From the NCBI RefSeq assembly GCF_014200595.1, contig NZ_JACHCG010000006.1, positions 248,001-312,000 of the forward strand: DNA of 64,000 nt, given 5' to 3'. The notes under the pieces are model-generated. The model searched no databases, was not told where the DNA came from, and saw only the letters and a list, made by a program, of their open reading frames with translations. Positions 1 through 8,618 of the stretch are shown here, one piece after another; position 1 is the first letter of the stretch; each line of letters starts with the position of its first letter. The DNA is from Pedobacter cryoconitis (lineage in GTDB: Bacteria; Bacteroidota; Bacteroidia; Sphingobacteriales; Sphingobacteriaceae). The position numbers and the translations under genes are program-made.

Positions 1-151
1 AAGGGGAAACATTCAAACTTTCAATATTGATCTTCCGTCTTGAAAATATAATCGCAATACGGTTAAGTATACCGATCTGATTTTCAGTATATACCGTAAT
101 GGTAAATTCTTGCTTAGCATTCGCTAACTCTATATCCTGAGAATTGCTCAT
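1..151 (-). CDS. ilvN: Acetolactate synthase small subunit, N-terminal part (runs off window start)
   Basis: The reading frame starts with ATG at 149-151 on the minus strand and runs off the window edge, giving about 50 residues. After a short lead it reads FTITVYTENQIGILNRIAII, a typical ACT regulatory domain beginning. The ACT domains of this subunit bind valine and set feedback inhibition of the catalytic subunit. It lies 9 bases downstream of ilvB in the same direction, so it is the fourth gene of the ilvE-ilvD-ilvB-ilvN operon. Identity rests on the ACT start plus its position after ilvB. Confidence 0.88.
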   Translation of the reverse strand, partial: MSNSQDIELANAKQEFTITVYTENQIGILNRIAIIFSRRKINIESLNVSP

Positions 152-160
152 AATCGTTAA

Positions 161-1900
161 TTATTTAAGTCTGATTTCACTTACACTACAGCCCTGAGGA
201 ACCATAGGGAATACATTATGTTCTTTACTTACCATCACTTCTAAAAGGAATGATCCCGGATGCTGTAGCATTTGTTCTAATGAACCAACCAGATCAGCAC
301 GTTCAGTAACTTTTTTGCCGGCGATATAATACGATTCAGCAAGTTTGACGAAATCAGGACTGGTAATGTCTACGAATGAGTAACGTTTCTCATTAAATAA
401 TTGCTGCCATTGGCGGACCATACCCAGGAACTGGTTATTCAGGATCAGAATTTTAACATCTACACCGAATTGCATAATCGTGCCTAATTCCTGTAATGTC
501 ATCTGGAATCCTCCGTCGCCAATTACCGCAACAACGGTACGGTTTGGCGCACCAAATTTAGCCCCTATAGCTGCTGGTAAACCAAAACCCATAGTTCCCA
601 ATCCACCACTGGTTACTGTAAGGCGGGTTGCATTCAGTTTCCCGTATCTGCAAGCTACCATCTGGTGCTGGCCTACATCACTTACAATGACTGCTTCGCC
701 TTTGGTCAGTATGTTCAATTGATGAATAACTTCACCCATAGTTAACTCTCCGCTCTGCGGGTTTAATTCCGGCTGGATCAGTTCTTCTTTTTCAATTTTC
801 TCATAAGCTTTGAATTCTGCTAACCAGCCTGCATGTGTTTTTTCAGTAATCAGCTTCGTTAATAAAGGAAGCGTCTCTTTACAATCTCCCCAAACAGGTA
901 CATCTGCTTTTACGTTTTTATCAATTTCTGCCGGGTCAATATCTAAATGGACAACTTTTGCCTGTTTTGCGTATTTATCCAGACGGCCTGTTACACGGTC
1001 ATCAAAACGCATTCCGATGGCAATCAGTACATCACATGAATTGGTTTGTACGTTAGGGCCATAGTTACCGTGCATGCCCAGCATGCCTACATTCAATGGG
1101 TGATCTGTAGGAATTGCACCTGCACCTAAAATAGTCCAGGCAGCAGGGATTCCACTTTTTTCTACAAAAGCTTTGAATTCTTCTTCTGCATTACCTAGTG
1201 ATACGCCTTGTCCAAAAAGGATAAATGGCTTTTTTGCACTATTGATTAAAGCGGCCGCCTGCTCAATATATTCATTTCTGATAATTGGTTTCGGGCGATA
1301 GCTTCTGATATGATTACAAGGAACATAACCTTCGTAATCAAATAATTGCATCTGTGCATTTTTGGTGATATCAATTAATACCGGCCCTGGTCTTCCGCTT
1401 CTGGCAATGTAAAATGCTTTGGCCAGTGCAGCAGGAATTTCACTGGCATCTGTTACCTGGTAGTTCCATTTAGTAACTGGTGTCGTGATATTGATTACAT
1501 CAGTTTCCTGAAAGGCATCAGTTCCTAAAAGGTGCGCAAATACCTGCCCTGTAATACAAACTAAAGGTGTACTGTCTATTTGTGCATCAGCTAATCCGGT
1601 AACCAGGTTGGTTGCACCGGGGCCGCTGGTAGCGAAGACAACGCCGACTTTACCCGAAGTACGGGCAAAACCCTGAGCGGCGTGTGTAGCACCTTGCTCA
1701 TGTCTTACTAATATGTGGTTTAACTTTTCTTTATAATCATAAATTGCGTCATAGATAGGCATGATCGCTCCGCCGGGATAACCGAAAATAGTCTCGGTTC
1801 CTTCAGCAATTAATCCTTCGAGTAAGGCTACCGAGCCTGTTACCTGCGTGGTCTTTTTGGGTTCTGCCAGCTTGGTCGTTACCTCTTGTGTAGTGTCCAT
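161..1900 (-). CDS. ilvB: Acetolactate synthase large (catalytic) subunit
   Basis: This 579-residue cytoplasmic enzyme condenses two pyruvates to acetolactate, or pyruvate with 2-oxobutyrate to acetohydroxybutyrate, the first common step of valine, leucine and isoleucine synthesis. The N-terminal pyrimidine-binding domain shows the activating Glu in VRHEQGATHAAQGFAR. The C-terminal domain carries the ThDP/Mg motif starting GDGGFQMTLQELG and ending ILILNN. Length is normal for the family. It sits between ilvD (32 bases upstream) and ilvN (9 bases downstream), consistent with one transcript controlled by the attenuator before ilvE. Confidence 0.96.
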   Translation of the reverse strand: MDTTQEVTTKLAEPKKTTQVTGSVALLEGLIAEGTETIFGYPGGAIMPIYDAIYDYKEKLNHILVRHEQGATHAAQGFARTSGKVGVVFATSGPGATNLVTGLADAQIDSTPLVCITGQVFAHLLGTDAFQETDVINITTPVTKWNYQVTDASEIPAALAKAFYIARSGRPGPVLIDITKNAQMQLFDYEGYVPCNHIRSYRPKPIIRNEYIEQAAALINSAKKPFILFGQGVSLGNAEEEFKAFVEKSGIPAAWTILGAGAIPTDHPLNVGMLGMHGNYGPNVQTNSCDVLIAIGMRFDDRVTGRLDKYAKQAKVVHLDIDPAEIDKNVKADVPVWGDCKETLPLLTKLITEKTHAGWLAEFKAYEKIEKEELIQPELNPQSGELTMGEVIHQLNILTKGEAVIVSDVGQHQMVACRYGKLNATRLTVTSGGLGTMGFGLPAAIGAKFGAPNRTVVAVIGDGGFQMTLQELGTIMQFGVDVKILILNNQFLGMVRQWQQLFNEKRYSFVDITSPDFVKLAESYYIAGKKVTERADLVGSLEQMLQHPGSFLLEVMVSKEHNVFPMVPQGCSVSEIRLK

Positions 1901-1932
1901 TTTGTTCGCGTTTAAATTGGGGCTTAGGTTAA

Positions 1933-3633
1933 TTAATCAGTGTAAGCATCAGTAACACAGCCTTCGCTCGCATTACTTACTTGTTTCAGGTATTTATAAA
2001 GGACGCCGCTTTTGACGGGTGGTGGTAACTGTTTCCACTCGGATCTTCTTTGTGCAAGTTCCTCGTCAGATATGTTTAATTGCAGGGTATTGTTGACTGC
2101 ATCTATAGTGATAATATCGTTATCTCTAACCAATCCGATGTTTCCCCCATCCCAGGCTTCTGGTGTAATATGACCAACTACAAAACCATGCGTACCTCCT
2201 GAAAAACGTCCGTCTGTAATTAATGCCACTGATTTACCTAAACCTGCACCAATAATTGCAGAAGTTGGTTTGAGCATTTCCGGCATTCCCGGTGCTCCTT
2301 TTGGACCAACATTGGTAATGACAACTACGTCACCGCGTTGTACTTTGCCACTTTGAATTCCTGCGATCAGTTTTTGCTCTCCTTCAAATACGCGGGCAGG
2401 GCCTTCAAATTTTTCTCCTTCTTTACCGCTTATTTTTGCTACTGCACCTTTCTCAGCCAGGTTTCCATAAAGCATTTGTAAGTGACCGGTAGCTTTTAAC
2501 GGGCTGGTTACCGGGAAAATGATTTTCTGCTTATCGAAATCAAGATCTGCTGCTTCAGCTACGTTTTCTGCTATGGTTTTACCAGTAACAGTGATGCAAT
2601 CTCCGTGGATCAGGCCAACTTTTAACAGGTATTTTAATACTGCTGGTATGCCACCTATTTCATGGACATCTTCCATTAAATACTGACCACTTGGTTTTAG
2701 GTCGGCTAAAACAGGTGTGTTGTCACTGATATGCTGGAAGTCTTCTAATTTTAAGCTTAAGCCTACAGATTTTGCCATAGCGATTAAATGCAATACAGCA
2801 TTTGTCGATCCGCCTAACACCATTACCGTTACAATTGCATTGTGAAATGCTTTGTCAGTCATTATATCTGAAGGAAGAATGTTGCGCTCTAACAGGACCC
2901 TGATTGCTTTTCCTGCGCGGAAACATTCGTCTTTCTTCTCATCACTTAGTGCCGGATAAGATGAACTGTATGGCAAACTCATTCCTAAGGCTTCAATTGC
3001 TGAGGCCATAGTATTTGCGGTATACATACCGCCACAAGCTCCCGCACCTGGACAGGTATGACGGATGATACCCTGATAATCTTCTTCTGATAAATTACCT
3101 GCTAATTTTTCTCCCAATGCTTCGAAAGCAGAGACTATATTTAATGATTTTCCTTTGTATTTTCCTGAGTGGATACTACCTCCATAAACCATAATCGAAG
3201 GTCTGTTCAAGCGTCCCATTGCCATGATCGAACCTGGCATATTTTTATCGCAGCCCGGAATAGTAATCAGGCCGTCGTAGTATTGTCCGCCACAAATTGT
3301 TTCAATGGAGTCTGCGATTACATCTCTGGAAACCAGTGAATAACGCATGCCATCTGTACCGTTTGACATGCCATCACTGACACCAATTGTACCGAAGGTT
3401 AAACCGACCATATCATTTTTCCACACGCCGTCTTTAACGATTTTAGCCAAATCGTTTAAGTGCATATTACAGGTGTTCCCATCATATCCCATGCTGGCAA
3501 TACCCACCTGTGCTTTTTGCATATCTTCTGTGGTCAAACCAATACCATACAACATTGCTTGTGCGCCTGGTTGGGTAGGATCTTGTGTGAAAACTTTGCT
3601 GTAGCGGTTCAATTCTGGTGATTCTTGTGACAT
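1933..3633 (-). CDS. ilvD: Dihydroxy-acid dehydratase
   Basis: This 566-residue enzyme dehydrates 2,3-dihydroxy-isovalerate and 2,3-dihydroxy-3-methylvalerate to the 2-oxo acids that ilvE aminates. The Fe-S ligand regions of the IlvD/Edd family are present: GNTCNMHL near residue 52, GCDKNMPG near 128 and [16 protein letters not shown] near 195. Length is normal. It follows ilvE by 17 bases on the same strand. No ilvC (ketol-acid reductoisomerase) is seen; it may lie beyond ilvN outside the window. Confidence 0.96.
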   Translation of the reverse strand: MSQESPELNRYSKVFTQDPTQPGAQAMLYGIGLTTEDMQKAQVGIASMGYDGNTCNMHLNDLAKIVKDGVWKNDMVGLTFGTIGVSDGMSNGTDGMRYSLVSRDVIADSIETICGGQYYDGLITIPGCDKNMPGSIMAMGRLNRPSIMVYGGSIHSGKYKGKSLNIVSAFEALGEKLAGNLSEEDYQGIIRHTCPGAGACGGMYTANTMASAIEALGMSLPYSSSYPALSDEKKDECFRAGKAIRVLLERNILPSDIMTDKAFHNAIVTVMVLGGSTNAVLHLIAMAKSVGLSLKLEDFQHISDNTPVLADLKPSGQYLMEDVHEIGGIPAVLKYLLKVGLIHGDCITVTGKTIAENVAEAADLDFDKQKIIFPVTSPLKATGHLQMLYGNLAEKGAVAKISGKEGEKFEGPARVFEGEQKLIAGIQSGKVQRGDVVVITNVGPKGAPGMPEMLKPTSAIIGAGLGKSVALITDGRFSGGTHGFVVGHITPEAWDGGNIGLVRDNDIITIDAVNNTLQLNISDEELAQRRSEWKQLPPPVKSGVLYKYLKQVSNASEGCVTDAYTD

Positions 3634-3650
3634 CTTATCTTTTTATAGGT

Positions 3651-4541
3651 TTATATGATTACTTCGTAGTTTTGTTTCTCTAATACTAATGCTTTATAAG
3701 TGCGCTGTATGGTTGCACCTAAGGTTTCTGTCCATATTGCAGGGAAAACTGCTTCATCTACAGAGGCAATACCGATAACTTCTGCTGCTGTTCCACAGAA
3801 GAAAGCACTGTCTGCATTTTTCAGGTCATCCACTGATAAGTGTTTTTCAATACATTCTATATCAAGTGTTTTACATAGCCTGATCACAGTTGCCCTGGTA
3901 ATTCCTGCAAGGATATTTCCCAGTGGCGGAGTATATAGTTTGCCGTTTTTCTCGATGAAAATATTAGCTCCTGGTGCCTCAGCAATATTGTTATTCATAT
4001 CCAGTAAAATAGCCTCATCAAAGCCTTTGCTTTTTGCTTCGGTAGTGGCCAATATTGAATTTATATAGTGTCCGCTGGCTTTAGCTTCTACGTGTGTAGA
4101 TTTAGGATTTGGTCTTTGGTAGCTGGAAATACAAACCTTTTGCAATTGTGTTCCAAGGTATGCTCCCCATTCCCAGGCACAGATCATGATAGAAACTTCT
4201 GTTGCCGGTGATAAGGTCATGTTAGGTGCGCAATACACTAAAGGACGGATATAAGCGTCTTTTAATTTATTCTTTTCCAGTAGTTTGTAAGTCTGTTTAA
4301 TCAGGTCGTTAATGTCAAACGGAAATGGAATATGCATCAGTTCCGCAGAACGCTTCAAACGTTCATAATGCTCTTTAGCTTTAAATATTCTGGTTCCATT
4401 GTGTGTATTGTACGCACGGATCCCTTCAAATACTGCATAGCCATAATGTAAAGATTGACTATACAAGCTTGTCTTGGCTTCCGGGGCTTTGATGAACTTC
4501 CCGTTTAGGTAAAGTACTGTGGCTGAATCGTAGTATTGCAT
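3651..4541 (-). CDS. ilvE: Branched-chain amino acid aminotransferase
   Basis: This is a PLP-dependent fold-type IV transaminase of 296 residues, making Val, Leu and Ile from their 2-oxo acids with glutamate as donor. The PLP lysine is K154 in EAKASGHYINS. The following DEAILLDMNNNIAEAPGANIF-like stretch (about residues 174-195) is the classic cofactor-binding region. LHYGYAVFEGIRAY near residue 31 is the usual N-terminal signature. It is the first structural gene of the operon, downstream of the leader peptide and attenuator hairpin. Confidence 0.95.
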   Translation of the reverse strand: MQYYDSATVLYLNGKFIKAPEAKTSLYSQSLHYGYAVFEGIRAYNTHNGTRIFKAKEHYERLKRSAELMHIPFPFDINDLIKQTYKLLEKNKLKDAYIRPLVYCAPNMTLSPATEVSIMICAWEWGAYLGTQLQKVCISSYQRPNPKSTHVEAKASGHYINSILATTEAKSKGFDEAILLDMNNNIAEAPGANIFIEKNGKLYTPPLGNILAGITRATVIRLCKTLDIECIEKHLSVDDLKNADSAFFCGTAAEVIGIASVDEAVFPAIWTETLGATIQRTYKALVLEKQNYEVII

Positions 4542-4578
4542 TTTTTCTTGGTTTCGGTCGTTTGGTTTTACTCTTACT

Positions 4579-4607
4579 AAAAAAGCGCCTCTGTTGGGAG
4601 GCGCTTT
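4579..4607 (-). terminator. ilv attenuator terminator hairpin
   Basis: Read on the minus strand, a perfect 10-bp stem (4598-4607 pairing with 4582-4591) with a 6-base loop is followed directly by six T residues (4584-4579). It lies between the leader peptide stop (4636) and the ilvE start (4541). It is therefore an intrinsic terminator placed before the first structural gene, as in ribosome-mediated attenuation. Confidence 0.85.
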
Positions 4608-4646
4608 CGGATATTTTTTTAGGTTAAATATTCATTTACAGCGCCT
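4582..4646 (-). promoter_or_regulatory. ilv attenuator: competing antiterminator pairing
   Basis: The minus-strand sequence AGGCGCT over the last leader codons (4646-4640) is perfectly complementary to AGCGCCT in the 5-prime arm of the terminator stem. The two pairings exclude each other. A ribosome stalled at the Ile/Leu/Val run upstream would leave AGGCGCT free to form the antiterminator. A ribosome reaching the stop codon would cover it, letting the terminator form. The complementarity is visible in the sequence; the mechanism is inferred from known ilv, leu and his attenuators. Confidence 0.8.
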
Positions 4647-4719
4647 TACTCTCCTGAAGAATCAGCAGAATAATCAGGTTAATAATGACATTAATTTGCG
4701 CTTTGAATAAACCTTGCAT
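4636..4719 (-). CDS. ilv operon leader peptide (27 aa)
   Basis: A 27-codon frame starts with ATG at 4719 and ends TAA at 4636. Its centre reads INVIINLIILLIL: 12 of the 13 residues before QESKAL, apart from two Asn, are Ile, Leu or Val, the three end products of the operon. The last codons overlap the antiterminator strand. Such a composition, position and overlap are the hallmarks of a regulatory leader peptide sensing charged branched-chain tRNAs. The peptide itself probably has no other function. Confidence 0.85.
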   Translation of the reverse strand: MQGLFKAQINVIINLIILLILQESKAL

Positions 4720-4751
4720 TTTCTTGTATTTTATGTTTGCTTTATATAATT

Positions 4752-4782
4752 ACAATTTAGTTTTTGCTTTACATACTGTCAA
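4752..4782 (-). promoter_or_regulatory. Candidate ilv operon promoter
   Basis: On the minus strand TTG (4782-4780) is followed after 20 bases by TAAATTGT (4759-4752), close to the Bacteroidota TTTG / TAnnTTTG pattern with one or two mismatches. Transcription would start near 4745, about 25 bases before the leader peptide ATG. No better match was seen between the leader and 4900. Confidence 0.4.
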
Positions 4783-5369
4783 TAGAAGAATGAAAATAAA
4801 TGAAAAAAAATATAATGTATAAAATAGATTTTAATTCAATATAATATTTGGCTTAAAATAGGATTAACCTTTCTAAAACTGGTGTCTACTATACCAAATA
4901 TGATATCGGTATTCGGTATAGGTTTTATGCTTGCATTATAATTTTGGAGAAATTCTGCTTAAAATGGGTAGGTGATTGAAAAATTTTAAAAAAAATGGAT
5001 AAGAATTGAGGAGAAAAAATTAAATCTGAAACGATGTTTCTTGTTGGCAGAAAATCTCTGGAAAAAGAAATTTGTTTATGAATAGGTGTTTAATTAAAAA
5101 AAAAATAATTAATCAAGAATAAAAACATATCTTGGTTTGTAATTAAATATACTTGGTAATTAATAAATGAAGGAATTCGCTCTCAATCGAAGTTATGCTA
5201 TGGTTTACGATCTGGAGACTCTTCCTGATCAACCATCTACTATGCAATGCGTAAGCATTGCGGAACAATATTCGGGAAACCGCCGTTTAAATATGTTTTA
5301 ATGACCTGATAACATAAGGTATTATAGCATTCCAATAAAAAATTCAAATCTTAATATTTATTAAACATA
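4783..5369. other. AT-rich intergenic region between divergent ilv operon and RHS locus
   Basis: No convincing gene is seen. The stretch is very AT-rich up to about 5160. A perfect hairpin with 7-bp arms and a GTAA tetraloop lies at 5244-5261 (GCAATGC / GCATTGC). Regulatory sequence for the RHS gene starting at 5370 probably lies here, but no exact promoter match was identified. Confidence 0.4.
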
Positions 5370-8300
5370 ATGAGAAAATATTTATGTCTGCTCTTAATAG
5401 GGCTTTTCTTTGTTGGTCAGGCTATTGCACAAACTTCTGGTGCAATAAAATATAATTCCCCTATTGGCCCGTCCCCAAACGCAGCATCGTTAGGTAAATA
5501 TGGGGATATCTCCGTTTCTACTTATACAGGAGTACCAGATATAAAAATACCATTTTATGAAATAAAAGTGGGTACGAATACATTACCAATTGGGTTATCC
5601 TACCATGCAGGAGGTTTCAAAGTTAGTGATGAATCATCCTGGGTTGGTTTAGGCTGGTCACTGAATGCGGGTGGTGTTATTACCAGATCAAAAACGGCAT
5701 ATGATGATTTATCCGGTAAAGGGTATTTTAGAAGAGATATCAGTACTGATTTGGATGGTAATGATAAACAGCCAGACATGTTTTATTTTAATTTTGGTGG
5801 TTTTACCGGTAAGTTTATTATTGATCATTCTTCCGATCCTGGAAAATCCTATGTAATCCGCGTTTTATCTACTTATGATGACAGTAACCTGAAGATAGAA
5901 TTGGTTAATGAAAAATCCTGGTTAATTACAGATAAATTTGGAAATAAGTATGAGTTTAATACAACAGAAATGCAGACTGACGGAGCAGTTGGTGCAGGAG
6001 TTAGCATTGATCCGGTGAGTAATAATTTATATGCTTCTTCTTGGTTTCTAGATAAAATTACATATACAAACGGAGAAGAGATTACATTTAATTATACACA
6101 AGGTTTATCAATTACACAAATACCTTTAATTAGTGATGGTTACCTGCAAGGACACGGAGGTGTTGTTCCTGGTTGTTATCAGCTTCCACCTTCTGTTACG
6201 ATGTCCAGAATAACTTATAAGGCAGTAGTTAAAACACAAATTTTAACGGGTATATCTTTTCCTGGCGGTAAAGTTGATATCGGTACTATTTCAGATAGGG
6301 TTGATTTACTTGCTGACGGCGGGAAAGCTCCTAGAATTTCAAGTTTAAAAGTATATAGTAAAAACCAGACTGGTTTTGAGCTGATAAAGGAGTTTAATTT
6401 CTCTCAAAGTTATTTCTCGTCATCTTCAGCCGAAAACTATTTGTCTAAAAGGCTAAGGTTAGATAAAGTTTCAGAATCTGGTGTTTCTTCAAATGTCTCT
6501 CAGGATTATACATTTAACTATAATAGTATAACACTACCCAATAAGAATTCTTTTGATATGGATCATTGGGGATATTATAACGGGCCTAAAAATAATGAAA
6601 CATTATATCAGTTCAGAAGTCCTAATGCGACCTACGTACAAGCTGGATTATTGGAAAGTATTATTTTTCCTACACAAGTTAAAACTTCGTTTACATATGA
6701 GATTAATGATTTCTCCAATTTAGGAACAAGTTTAGACTGGACTACGCCAAATAATAAAGGGATGCTTGGATCTGGAGTCCGGATTAGCAGAATCACAAAT
6801 GGGAATACGTATATACCCGGTCTTATCTATAATGATAAGAGTTTTGAATATTCTTTAGACAATGGGAGATCAAGCGGAAAAATTATGTCAAATATCTTAT
6901 ATATCAGGGGATATACAACCATTATTAACGGTCCTATTTTTCCTCCAGGACCATGTCAGAATAGTTCGTCCTACGGAATGAGAGTTCAGATGACTGTTGC
7001 TTACTCAAATTCTGCTATTCCAATTAGTGGTGATGCGCAGGGTAATATTATCGGTTACGATCGGGTTTCAATAACAAATCTTGGTGGTACTCATAAAAAT
7101 AGAACAACTCTGGAGTATCATAATTATTCTACTGCGACTACTGATTATTTTCCACTGGTTCCGGCAACAAATAATGGGCTGAATGGTCTTCTGAAGAAAC
7201 AAACTGATTATCTGACAAAAACTTCCGGAGAATCTGTTATCAAGGAGGTGACCAATGAATACACCATTCAAAGATCAGGTTATACAAAAGGATTTGTTTT
7301 TGCGGCGGGTTTTTTCAAGAATACTGTTAGTACATATGATTATTATATCGCCAGTCAGTGGATAACCAAGGATAAAACAACTGAAAAAATTTTTGATGTC
7401 AATAATAATAGCGCATTCATCACAAAAGTTACGAACTATTCATTTGACCAGGTTAACAATCAAAAAATTGAAGAGAAACTAACCGATAGTAAAGGAGAAA
7501 TTTTTTCAACTAAATTTTCATATCCCAAAGATATGGTCTTATCGGGTAATAGTATTCCTTATGCTGAGATGCAGCGACGGAATATGATTGGCTATATAAT
7601 AGGAGTGGAGAAGTATAAAAATTCACTACTGTTAGATAAAATCTATAATGACTACACTGATAATCTTTCTGGCAATACAAATTTAATATTACCACAAGGA
7701 ATAAGAAGTCAGCGGTTGTCTGGTGCCCCTGAGCAAAGGCTGACCTATAGCTCTTATGATAAAAAGGGTAATATATTGACTGTATCTTATGAAAGTGGTA
7801 TCAAAACGGCTTATCTATGGAGTTACGACAGCCAATATCCCGTTGCAGAGATAAAAAATGCGACCTATTCACAAGTTCAGAGTGTTCTGGGGGCTGCTAG
7901 TATAGAGACTTTTAGTAATCTTTTTAATCCTGATAAAAGTACAATAGATACTTTCCTGGCGGGATTAAAATCAGGATTACCAGAAGCTGAGCTGACTACT
8001 TATTCTTATAAGCCTTTGGTTGGTTTAACAAGTCAAACTGATGTAAAAGGACAAACGACTTATTATGAGTATGATAGTTTTCAGCGTCTGAAAAATATAA
8101 AAGACCAAAATCAAAACTTAGTTAAAAATATACAATACAATTATGTGAGTAATGATAACCCCATATTTTCTAATGGGACAAGGAGTGTGACTTTCAGACG
8201 TAATAATTGTGAAGCTGGTAGTACAGGAAGTGAAGAGATATATGTGGTGCCGGCAGGAAAATTCAGTGCATCCACTAAGGAAGCTATGGAAGCTCTGGTG

Positions 8301-8552
8301 CAAGCTGATATAGACGCTAATGGACAGAATGAAGCGAATAGAGTTGGACGTTGTATCGTGCCTCCGCTTTGTGAAGGGGAAGATAAAAAAATAATTAATG
8401 GAGTTTGTGAGAGTGGCAATAGAGTTTATACTTCATCCATTCCAAAAAACAATAATACTTATGTCTGTTATTATCATTATGTGTTTTCAGACGGTAGTAC
8501 AACAGCTACTCAGATGGAATCAGGGCATACGCAAGCATGTATTATAGAATGA
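5370..8552 (+). CDS. Secreted RHS-system partner protein with C-terminal DUF5977-like domain
   Basis: This 1060-residue protein has a Sec signal peptide (MRKYLCLLLIGLFFVGQAIA). The mature N-terminus has a SpvB/RHS-like opening with YTGVPDIKIPFYEI and a WVGLGWSLNAGGVITR motif common in Bacteroidota proteins encoded just before RHS proteins. YD-repeat-like segments (YLWSYDSQYPVAEI, TTYYEYDSFQRLKNI) lie near residues 815-910. About residues 935-995 form a Cys-containing module resembling DUF5977. It lies 66 bases before the RHS toxin gene, in the same direction. I infer that it helps build, export or display the RHS shell; its role is not established from sequence. Confidence 0.75.
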   Translation: MRKYLCLLLIGLFFVGQAIAQTSGAIKYNSPIGPSPNAASLGKYGDISVSTYTGVPDIKIPFYEIKVGTNTLPIGLSYHAGGFKVSDESSWVGLGWSLNAGGVITRSKTAYDDLSGKGYFRRDISTDLDGNDKQPDMFYFNFGGFTGKFIIDHSSDPGKSYVIRVLSTYDDSNLKIELVNEKSWLITDKFGNKYEFNTTEMQTDGAVGAGVSIDPVSNNLYASSWFLDKITYTNGEEITFNYTQGLSITQIPLISDGYLQGHGGVVPGCYQLPPSVTMSRITYKAVVKTQILTGISFPGGKVDIGTISDRVDLLADGGKAPRISSLKVYSKNQTGFELIKEFNFSQSYFSSSSAENYLSKRLRLDKVSESGVSSNVSQDYTFNYNSITLPNKNSFDMDHWGYYNGPKNNETLYQFRSPNATYVQAGLLESIIFPTQVKTSFTYEINDFSNLGTSLDWTTPNNKGMLGSGVRISRITNGNTYIPGLIYNDKSFEYSLDNGRSSGKIMSNILYIRGYTTIINGPIFPPGPCQNSSSYGMRVQMTVAYSNSAIPISGDAQGNIIGYDRVSITNLGGTHKNRTTLEYHNYSTATTDYFPLVPATNNGLNGLLKKQTDYLTKTSGESVIKEVTNEYTIQRSGYTKGFVFAAGFFKNTVSTYDYYIASQWITKDKTTEKIFDVNNNSAFITKVTNYSFDQVNNQKIEEKLTDSKGEIFSTKFSYPKDMVLSGNSIPYAEMQRRNMIGYIIGVEKYKNSLLLDKIYNDYTDNLSGNTNLILPQGIRSQRLSGAPEQRLTYSSYDKKGNILTVSYESGIKTAYLWSYDSQYPVAEIKNATYSQVQSVLGAASIETFSNLFNPDKSTIDTFLAGLKSGLPEAELTTYSYKPLVGLTSQTDVKGQTTYYEYDSFQRLKNIKDQNQNLVKNIQYNYVSNDNPIFSNGTRSVTFRRNNCEAGSTGSEEIYVVPAGKFSASTKEAMEALVQADIDANGQNEANRVGRCIVPPLCEGEDKKIINGVCESGNRVYTSSIPKNNNTYVCYYHYVFSDGSTTATQMESGHTQACIIE

Positions 8553-8618
8553 GAATAATTGGGTTAGCGTTAAATTTCACATTGAATCAACAATAGATCA
8601 CACAATTATTTTTATAAA

